The translations under genes were made by a program, and so were the position numbers. A model generated the notes under the pieces. The model ran no database searches. It was given only the letters and a program-made list of their open reading frames with translations, and was not told where the DNA came from. From Prunus persica (Eukaryota > Streptophyta > Magnoliopsida > Rosales > Rosaceae), in contig NC_034015.1 in the NCBI RefSeq assembly GCF_000346465.2, positions 5,679,789-5,743,788 of the forward strand: 64,000 nt of DNA. The letters are read 5' to 3'. Every line of letters starts with the position of its first letter. Within the stretch, counting starts at the first letter, position 1. Below, in pieces: positions 55,698 through 64,000 of this stretch.

Positions 55698-58600
55698 ATG
55701 GTTTCTCAACAACAAACTAAGGATTCTGGCTCCAAGAAGCTTGGAATGGTAGCTCCTCAAGACAAGTCTTCGAAGGAGATGAAGTCTTCGAAGAAGATGA
55801 AGTTTGCTTCATCATCTGCTGAGACAGAACCAACCAGCCAGACAACAATCTCTGATGATTCAAAGACTGGTCGAGGTATGAGCACAATGCCTCGTGTTGT
55901 GAAGAGAAAGCTTCAGAAACTGAGGCCAATTGTTGAGTACAATAAAAGGGGGAAAGGTGTTGGCCAAGCACATATTGAGATACAGTCGTATATTGGTGTG
56001 TTGGCACGCTCCAGGATCCCACTTGTGGACAAGAAATGGTCCCAAATCCCCAAGGATATAAAGGAGCAGATTTGGGAAGCAGTTGACATGGCTTTTGTCG
56101 TAGGCCAAGGGGGCAAGACCTCTGTTTTAGCTTCTGCTTCCAAGAAATGGAAGGATTTCAAGTCTACACTAACGAGGCATTATATCCTTCCATACACCAA
56201 TGACAGGGAGAAATTAAGCCAACCCCCTGAAACATATAAATTCATAGAGAAAGCACAATGGGATGCCTTTGTAGCTTCAAGGCTATCCAAAGATTTTGAG
56301 TCTGTGCATTCTCAACATGCACAGATTAGGGAGAAACTCGAGTACAATCATCGATTGTCTCGAAAAGGATATGCTGGATTGGAGGATCAATTGGAGGAAA
56401 CCATGCCTGGGGTAGAAATTGATCGATCTACCTTATGGAAGAGAGCTAGACAGGACAAACATGGTAACATCCCTGATCCAAAGGTGGCAGAGAAAGCAAA
56501 ATTAATTGTAAGCCTACTATCACTCTGTTTTAAATTTTTATTAAACTGTGAATTATTCTTATTACGTCGTATGTTATATTTTTCGTCGTGTGAATGATAT
56601 TACCACGTCGAAAAGTTTTTAAAAACGTCGTTAAAGGTCTAAATAGGAATCACTACTATGTTTTCTGTAATTATAGCATAAGACGTCGGTGGTTCATTTT
56701 CGCGTCGTGTGAATGATATTACCACGTCGAAACTTTTTTAAAAACGTCGTTAACGGTCTAAATAGGAATCACTACTCTGTTTTCTTTAATTATAGCATAA
56801 GACGTCGGTTGTTTATTCATTTCGTCGTTTTAAATAAATAACCACGTCGGTATAACTACCGTCGTGATAAGTTATAATAACGTCGGTTTATACGTTATTG
56901 CGTCGTGTGAAATTATATAATACGTCGTTTGTACATAAATAACCGTCGTGTGTTTTTTTGTTTATCTTTGTTTTAGGATGAATTGCAGAAACAAGTCTCG
57001 GAAGGCAAAGTCAAGTAGATGGCAGCAATGATGTGCTGACCATGGCTTTGGGCCCCGAGCATCCAGGCAGAGTGAGGGGAGTTGGTGTTGGTGTTTCCCC
57101 AAGGCAATATTTCAATTTGCCCAAACCACAGAGGGTGAGCTTTGACGACCGTTTGAAGGACAGTTTAAGAGTTCTCCTTCAAGAAGAGACTAAAAAGATG
57201 GAGGCTAAGGCAAGGGAAGAGGCCTTAAGGATGGAGGCTAGGACAAAACAATTGGTAGAGGCTGAGAGGGAGCATTTCCTGAGTCAGCTTTCCCAATTAA
57301 TTCCCAATTTTGATCCAAGCATGCTTAAACCAAGAATTAGCCAAAGCCCCAAAAATCCAATGTCTGACAAAGCTAGCTGCTCTGGAGGTGATGTGAGATC
57401 CCTACATTTGGAGGATGATACTGCCAAAATGGGGAAACATCAGCCAGATGAAGAGAAGGAAGAAGAAAAAAGAGATGAAGAGAAGGAAGAAGAAAAGGAG
57501 AAAGAAGATGAAGAAAAGCATGACGACAAGGTATGTTCACATAACTTTGCCTTTTTTATTTGTTTTTCAAAATTTCAGACGTCGATATTTTTATTTAATC
57601 CGTCGTTTGTTTACAACTTAGACGGCGGAATTTTTTTAAGACGTAATAAAATATTTAAACGACGGTTTTTGCACCGTCGTTTAAATGGTTTCAGACGACG
57701 CTTTATTCATAAAACCGTCGTCTTTATTGAATTACCACGACAGTTTTTTCACCGTCGTTTAAATACTTTTAAGACGACGTTTTATTCCTTAAACCGTCGT
57801 CTTTATTGAATTACCACGTCATTTTTTTTATTTCTTTAAACAGGTTATTGAAGTTGGTGATTATTCAAATATGGAGGCGCCATCTTCTTTAAAAACCCTT
57901 TGTCGTTTTGTGGAAACGACACTCCTGCCTGAGGATAAGACACTCCAATTTACAATTGATAAGGAGGTGTTTGGTGGTGAGCGCGATACCTTCCTCCTGC
58001 CTGAAGATATTACACAATTTGCAGGCATGGAAGAAATTGGAGCTACTGTATTGGCTGTATATATGAGGTTTGTACTTCTAAAATAATACCTCGTTGGTTT
58101 ATATATTGAGTCGTCTTAACTAACTAACCACGTCGTCTTAACTAACTACCGTCATGATAAATATATTATAACGTCCTCATCTATTTCAGTACGTCGTGTG
58201 AAATATTATAATACGTCATTTTTTTATACATAACCGTCGTGTTTTTTTGTGCTGACTTGTTTATATTATTTTATGTATTTAGGTACTTACACGATGTTTT
58301 GAAACAAGCCAATATGTGCAGCATGGTTGGCTTTATCGACCCTGCTACAGTTAGTGCCAACTCTGGCACAATAACTGAAAGATCACGACTGGTAGCAACT
58401 CGACTTCAGAAGACAGACAGTGAACAGATTTTCATGATGCCTTACAATCCAGGGTTAGTCTCCTTAGGATTTTGTTTTTATGATTTTCAATAAATGACAG
58501 CTTATAAACTAACCACGTCGGTGTTTTATTTTATTTAGTCGTTTGAAACTACTAACCACGTCGGTATTTATTTATCGTCGTGATAAATATATAATGTCGT

Positions 58601-59242
58601 CGTTATCTACTTTATTTCGTCGTGTGAAATACTATAATACGTCGTTTTTGTAAATAACCGTCGTTTTTATATTAATTTTGTGCAGCCGTCATTGGATCTT
58701 GCTGATTGTAAGAGCAAAGAAGGAGACCGTCTATTTTCTGGATCCTCTGCCAGGTCATCGTGTGGTCGACGAAGAGGCGAAAAACATCGTGAACAGTGCT
58801 TTAAAAATATATAATACCCACATAGCCCGAGCAGGACGTAAAAATATAATTTGGAAAACTCTCTCAGGCACACCAAAGCAACCCAGCAATGTCGAATGCG
58901 GGTATTATGTGATGCGCTTCATGAGGGACATCATCATGGATCCTTCCTTGGGGTTTGAGTATAAGGTAAGAAGAAATTACCTTCATACATTTCACGTCGT
59001 TTTTTGTATTATCAACGACGGTCATGTAAAATTAACGTCGTTGAATGGATATACTACGTCGGTTATGAAAAATATCGTCGTCTGTGATTGAATTTCTTTT
59101 TATTTATAAACCCTAATAGTCATTGTTTATGCAGTATGCCAAGGGAAACCAGGAAGCTTCATACCCCCAAGAAGCCATTGATGAAGTCCGGAATAAATGG
59201 GCAGAGTTTGTTTTCCAAATTATTAAACAGGGCAATTATTGA
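55698..59242 (+). CDS. Ptta/En/Spm transposase-domain protein fused to a Ulp1-like cysteine protease
   Basis: Six exons with GT...AG introns: 55698-56507, 56977-57530, 57844-58067, 58283-58453, 58686-58965 and 59135-59242, about 715 residues. Exons 1-2 match the plant transposase (Ptta/En/Spm) family, with KWSQIPKDIKEQIWEAVDMA and later the LTMALGPEHPGRVRGVG block, then a glutamate/lysine-rich tail. Exons 5-6 hold a C48 (Ulp1, SUMO-protease-like) core: His in RHWILLIV, Asp in FLDPLPG, and Gln and Cys in KQPSNVECGYYVM. One apparent frameshift lies in exon 2, between 56977 and 57033; the other joins keep frame. All five introns carry CGTCG motifs. It may bind element DNA and remove SUMO; this is inference. 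Confidence 0.84.
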
Positions 59243-61224
59243 ACACTTGATATTTATGTATAATGTACAAATTTTCTCTATAATATGTAATGTAAAAATT
59301 TGTTGAGGTTTTCTTAAATTAAAAAAAAAACAAACATACAAATTGCTTAACCGACGTGTAATACTTTTCCAACGACCTAATAAAGTCAAAAACCGTCGTA
59401 TTTTGTTGTTTCGTGTTTTAAACAAATACAACGTAAAAATATAGTTAGACGACGTTCTTTGAACAATTGAGTCGTTTATGGTTTACAACATCTTCAATTT
59501 CTTAAGGGTTCAGGGTATCATCGACGACGTTTATGTAACGACAGCGGTTAAGTCGTGGAATATATATTTTACGTCATATAGTTAAATAGCCGCCATGGTT
59601 TCTCATTTTAACGACGTCATTTTAACGACTTAGTAGTCTATTACAATTTACAACGTCTACAATTTATTAACACCGACGTGGTTTGTTGTTGTGGTAAGAA
59701 TATTTTATTATTTTTATATCAAAATATTCAAAATAAATTTAAAATAAATCAGAAAATTGAAAAGTCAACTCCTATGAAGTCATTGATATATTTTCTTCCA
59801 CATAAACCTTGAAAAAATTCATTTTGAATAACAAAAATTTAAAATGACCATCCAAAACAAAATTGTTTTGATGAGTCATAAAATCACTTCTAGTTTTATG
59901 GTTTAGGGTTTAGAGTCTAGGGTTTAGAGATTAGGGTTGTTATTTATTGGGGTTTATTTTTAAAGTATAATTTTTGGGTAGTCTAGGGTATATGTTAGGC
60001 TTTAAAACCATAAAACCTTTTATAAACTTAATTTTTTAAATTGTATAATTTAGTTTTATGGGTTTAGGGTATTAATTTTTAACGACGGTGGTTGCGTCGT
60101 GGAATACATATTTTACGTCGTACAGTAAAACATACGACATGGTTTACGCTTTAAACGACGTCATTTTAATATGTAAGTCGGTTTATATAATTTACAACGT
60201 CTTTAATTTCTTAACACCGACGTGGTTTTTCAGTCGTCGTTATATAAAAAATTCAAAATAAATTCAAAATTAATCCGAAAAATGAAGCTTCAAAATGAAC
60301 GGCCTTACGTTCTTAATCCGAAAAATGAAGTTTCCGTCGTGGAATATTAAATTTACGTCGGTACTTGTAGAACTTTCGCCTTGGTTTTTCTTTCGACGTT
60401 TTAAAACGCGCGAGCTCTAAAAATTTTCGCGCGACCTAAATTTTTTTAGATTTGGCTCTTATTCTTATACTTCGAACCCTGAAACCTAAAATTTTCAGAT
60501 TTCGCGCGACATAACATTTCGCTCTCTCACTTCTGCTCTAATTAAAAGTTGCACTCTCCAGGCTCCGTCGAATCTGTGAGCTCGTCCAACCTGTAAGTAC
60601 AAACCCTATCTTCCCCTTGTAAATTCATTGAATGATATTAGGTTGTTTTGTTAAAGGGTTTTATGTGTATGCTTTGCGATCTGTTAATAATGTGCTTATA
60701 GGTATGGGTTCATGGATTTTCTGTTTAATGGGTTCATGGATTACATTATCTGTTATGTTGAATTGGGAATGGATTTAATTTTGTCGTATCTTTTAATCAC
60801 CCTATGTTATGTTGAATTGGGAATGGATTTATTGTTTTCATGCTTGGTTTCATGTATATGTTGGTTTCTTGCTTGGTTTCATATATATGTTGTGTTCTTA
60901 ATGGGTTTTGTGTTCTTGAAAATAAACTGAGACACGACGAATTTTAAGGCATAAGACGACGATTACACGACGGTTTTTTTAAACTACCGTCGTTGTATTA
61001 CTTATACACGACGGTTTTTTCATAAACCGTCGTTTGTATTACTTATAATAGACGACGTCTGTTGAAAATCCGTCGTCTATATATGCCAAATACGTCTGTT
61101 TTTGTTTAAAACCCGTCGTCTCTGTTGTGTATTACTTGCGATTAGATCATTGTATAATCTGCTATAGTGATGGTCATTGCCTGTATTTTCACTTTATTAT
61201 AGATAATAGGTTATAGTGTCGGAG
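59243..61224 (+). other. motif-rich spacer and TNP2 promoter region
   Basis: CGTCG/ACGACG motifs cluster at 59345-59690, 60080-60400 and 60945-61125. Between them is a motif-poor stretch with telomere-like GGTTTAGGGTTTAG (59900-59940). A GC-rich island with TTTTAAAACGCGCGAGCTC lies at 60400-60440. A pyrimidine-rich stretch near 60520-60610 could mark the transcription start, with a 5' UTR intron ending before 61225. Confidence 0.6.
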
Positions 61225-64000
61225 ATGGATAAGTCATGGATGCACTCGGATAGAAGATCAAAGGCATATGAATTTGGGGTGGAAGCATTTTTGAACTTTG
61301 CTGTAGAAAATCTTCTAACTACAACACATATCCGTTGTCCATGTGTTAAATGTGTTAATTTGAAGTTGTTTGGGGTTGGAATTATAAGGGATCACTTATA
61401 CTTTAATGGAATTCACCAAAGCTATAAGAATTGGACATTTCACGGAGAACCTTGGGAAGCAACTACTAATGCTAGTAGAAATGTTGAAGAAGATGATGGC
61501 CATAGTAGGTACAGTTTTGTGTCTGAAGAAATTGATATGGATGATAATGATTTTGGTGATTTTGGTTCGGATCCGTATGAGTTTGCCAATGTGATTGGGG
61601 ATGGAGATCAACCAGTGTACCCTGGTTGTAGAAAGTACACGAAGTTATCGGCATTAGTGAAGTTGTATAATTTGAAGGCAAAACATGGGATGAGTGATGT
61701 CTGTTTTACAGAATTATTGATACTTCAAGGCGATTTGCTTCTAGAAGGAAATACAATACCAACCTCCATGTATGAGGCTAAAAAGACTTTGTGTGCATTG
61801 GGGCTGAGTTATGAGAAAATGCACGCATGCCCCAATGATTGCATCTTGTATAGGAAGGAGTATGAGGATTCAACTAATTGTCCTACTTGTGGTATCTCAA
61901 GGTGGAAGGAAGGCAAAGATTCAATCTTGAAAGAGGGTGTGCCAGCGAAGGTGGTGTGGTATTTTCCCCCAATTCCAAGGTTTAAAAGGATGTTTCAATC
62001 ACATGAGACAGCTAAGAGTTTGACTTGGTGGCATGTTGCTAGAAAATCAATTGACGGTCAGATGTCTCATCCGGCGGATTCCCCGTCTTGGAAACTTCTT
62101 GATGATAAATGGCCTGAGTTTGGTAATGAGCCGAGAAACTTGAGATTGGCTCTTTCATCTGATGGATTCAATCCCCACAGTTCTCTAAGTAGCAGATATA
62201 GTTGTTGGCCGGTTATCTTAGTTACATATAATCTCCCTCCATGGCTGTGCATGAAACGAAAGTTCATGATGTTAACCTTATTGATTTCCGGTCCTAAACA
62301 ACCCGGAAATGATATAGACGTCTACTTGGAGCCTTTGATTGATGATTTAAAATCCTTGTGGGTTGGGATTAGAGGAGTGTATGATGCACATAATGGAGAA
62401 TACTTTACACTCAGAGTTGCATTAATGTGGACAATTAATGATTTCCCCGCCTATGGAAACTTATCTGGTTGTGTTGTTAAAGGATATAAAGCTTGTCCAA
62501 TATGCGGCGATGATACACCTAGTCACAGGTTGAAAAATGGCCACAAAATTTGTTACATTGGGCATAGAAAATGGTTACCAATCAATCATCCATATAGGAG
62601 GCAACGTGCAGCTTTTAATGGGAAACCTGAATATGGCATACCTCCCGAGCCATTAACCGGAGAAGAAGTGCTGCATATGGTTGAAAATGGTGACAGAGTT
62701 TGTTGGAAGAAGAAATCAATATTCTTTGATCTCGAGTATTGGAAATACCTTCCTGTGAGGCATGCCCTAGATGTTATGCACATTGAGAAGAATGTTTGCG
62801 ATAGTATCATTGGTACATTGCTGGAGATCCCTGGAAAAAATAAAGATGGGATTGCTGCTCGATTAGATTTATTGAACATGGGGGTCAAAACTGATTTGCA
62901 ACCCGAGTATGGAGAAAGACGTACTCGTCTGCCTCCTGGGCCTTGGAATTTGTCAAGAGCAGAGAAGAGAGAGGTTTGCAATTCTTTCTATGGTATGAAG
63001 GTCCCTGAAGGTTATTCTTCAAATATTAAAAATCTTGTATCTTTACAAGATTCAAGACTTCTTGGCCTTAAATCACATGATTGTCATACCTTAATGCAAC
63101 AATTGCTCCCTGTGGCAATTCGTTCTGTTTTGGAGAAGCCTACAAGGTATGCAATAACTCGTTTGTGCTTCTTCTTCAATGCTATATGTGCAAAGACTGT
63201 TGATGTTTCCAAGCTAGATAAGTTGGAAGAAGATGTAGTAGTTACTCTGTGTTTGCTTGAGAAGTACTTTCCCCCTTCATTCTTTGATATCATGGTTCAT
63301 CTAGTAGTACATCTTGTCAGAGAAGTTCGTCTATGTGGGCCAGTATATTTTAGATGGATGTATCCATTTGAAAGATATATGAAAGTGCTGAAGGGGTATG
63401 TTCAGAATCGTACTCGTCCCGAAGGTTGCATTGCTGAGCGTTATATAGCTGAAGAATCGGTAGAGTTTTGTACTCAGCATTTATCTGATGTTAGTACAGT
63501 TGGAGTGCCTTCAAGCCAAAAGATGGGAGTTTCAAAGCCATTATCAGGTTGCACAGTGAGCGTAGTTGATCAGGACCTGTTGAATCAAGCACATCTATAT
63601 GTCTTGGAGAATACGGAGGAAGTCCTACCTTATATCGAGTACGTATGAGTTTTATTCTTTAAGTTTCCATTTTAAATTATTTCTTATGTTTATCTTATAT
63701 ATTTGGGACCGTAATGCTTGAATTTTTCGTGTCATGTAGGCAACATATGATCCACATCAAGACTGCTTATCCAAAATTTAGAAAGAGAACAAAGTGGCTG
63801 CAGGATAAGCACAATAGCACTTTCATTCAATGGCTACGCTTCAAGGTATATGTTGTTGAATAACATATTTCTCTTTTAATTTTCTTCTTATTTCTATGTT
63901 AGATTGAATTAAGATTTGATTAATTTGCAGGTTCAAAGTGAACTTGAGGAAGACAATAATGGCGTATCAGAAAATTTAAGGTGGCTAGCAGCTGGTCCAA
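61225..64000 (+). CDS. TNP2-type CACTA transposase (3' end beyond window)
   Basis: Exon 1 (61225-63638) is one open frame of 804 codons with no stop. Exon 2 is 63740-63845 and exon 3 starts at 63931; both joins keep the frame (donor GTACGT, acceptors TAG and CAG). Domains in order: transposase-associated N-terminal domain with Cys/His residues (residues 3-80), TNP2 transposase core (about residues 255-500, with KWPEFGNEPRNLRLALSSDG and LEPLIDDLKSLWVGI), and a DUF4218-type domain (about residues 610-755, with MYPFERYMKVLKGYVQNR). Enzymes of this family bind the termini and cut the element. It appears intact as far as seen. Confidence 0.92.

Larger units (their letters stand above)
52820..64000 (+). 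mobile_element. CACTA (En/Spm-type) transposon, left part; right end outside window
   Basis: It begins with the terminal sequence CACTACTACAAAAAGCG at 52820. Immediately inside are dense short repeats of ACGACGG and its complement CCGTCGT, as in CACTA subterminal regions. Two plus-strand genes follow: a Ptta/En/Spm-type protein fused to a Ulp1-like protease (55698-59242) and a TNP2-type transposase (from 61225). No matching TAGTG terminus was found before 64000, so at least 11.2 kb belongs to the element unless a second element begins in between. A host gene fragment lies at 53829-54192. Confidence 0.88.

Overview
The window is nuclear DNA from a flowering plant, almost certainly a eudicot. 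It has spliced plant genes (a CLE signalling-peptide gene and a hydroxymethylglutaryl-CoA lyase gene) inside a dense, nested mixture of plant transposons, with a plastid rRNA insertion, SINE-like and MITE-like elements. Family-level assignment (perhaps Rosaceae) is a guess. All boundaries come from reading the sequence by eye, without a database search.

Layout. 1-3.9 kb: a broken Ty1/copia element on the minus strand. 3.96-4.09 kb: a near-perfect foldback. 4.4-4.96 kb: a decayed fragment of a cyclic nucleotide-gated channel gene. 6.2-8.1 kb: a broken minus-strand Ty3/gypsy fragment cut off by a CACTA-like end. 8.6-13.5 kb: a decayed plus-strand Ty3/gypsy element with RNase H, integrase, two ~48-49 bp tandem arrays, antisense reading-frame remnants and a 3' LTR.

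13.8-34.1 kb is a three-layer nest. A minus-strand gypsy remnant has an LTR split by a minus-strand copia element (207 bp LTRs, TSD AAATA, TG...CT ends). That copia is itself split inside its RNase H by a young 14.6 kb plus-strand Tat-type gypsy element (1.55 kb LTRs, TSD GTAAC). LTR divergence counted by eye is about 5% for the copia and about 0.8% for the gypsy, which agrees with the nesting order. Between pol and the 3' LTR the young gypsy carries a multi-exon ANTISENSE gene: a plant mobile domain (PMD) N-terminus and a coiled-coil C-terminus, with canonical introns but one nonsense codon and one apparent frameshift.

34.7-43.7 kb: a solo LTR with TSD GTGTG, a SINE, a ~95 bp plastid 23S rRNA insertion, a MITE, an apparently intact CLE peptide gene (40.05-40.34 kb) and AT-rich intergenic DNA. 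43.77-50.71 kb: HMG-CoA lyase on the minus strand (seven visible exons), with an old copia fragment, a MITE and a G-quadruplex-like tract in its introns. 51.47-52.03 kb: a long-TIR MITE.

52.82 kb to the window end: the left >11 kb of a CACTA (En/Spm) transposon. It starts with a CACTACTACAAAAA terminus and contains a captured, scrambled piece of a 26S proteasome subunit gene (RPN6/PSMD11), a six-exon gene joining a Ptta/En/Spm transposase domain to a Ulp1-type cysteine protease, and an uninterrupted TNP2 transposase gene running off the right edge. A short CpG-rich motif (ACGACGG / CCGTCGT and variants) fills its non-coding DNA, including the introns of the Ulp1-fusion gene, while the exons largely lack it. 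This looks like a distributed binding-site or epigenetic-control system of the element. Together with the antisense PMD gene it is the most interesting content of the window.
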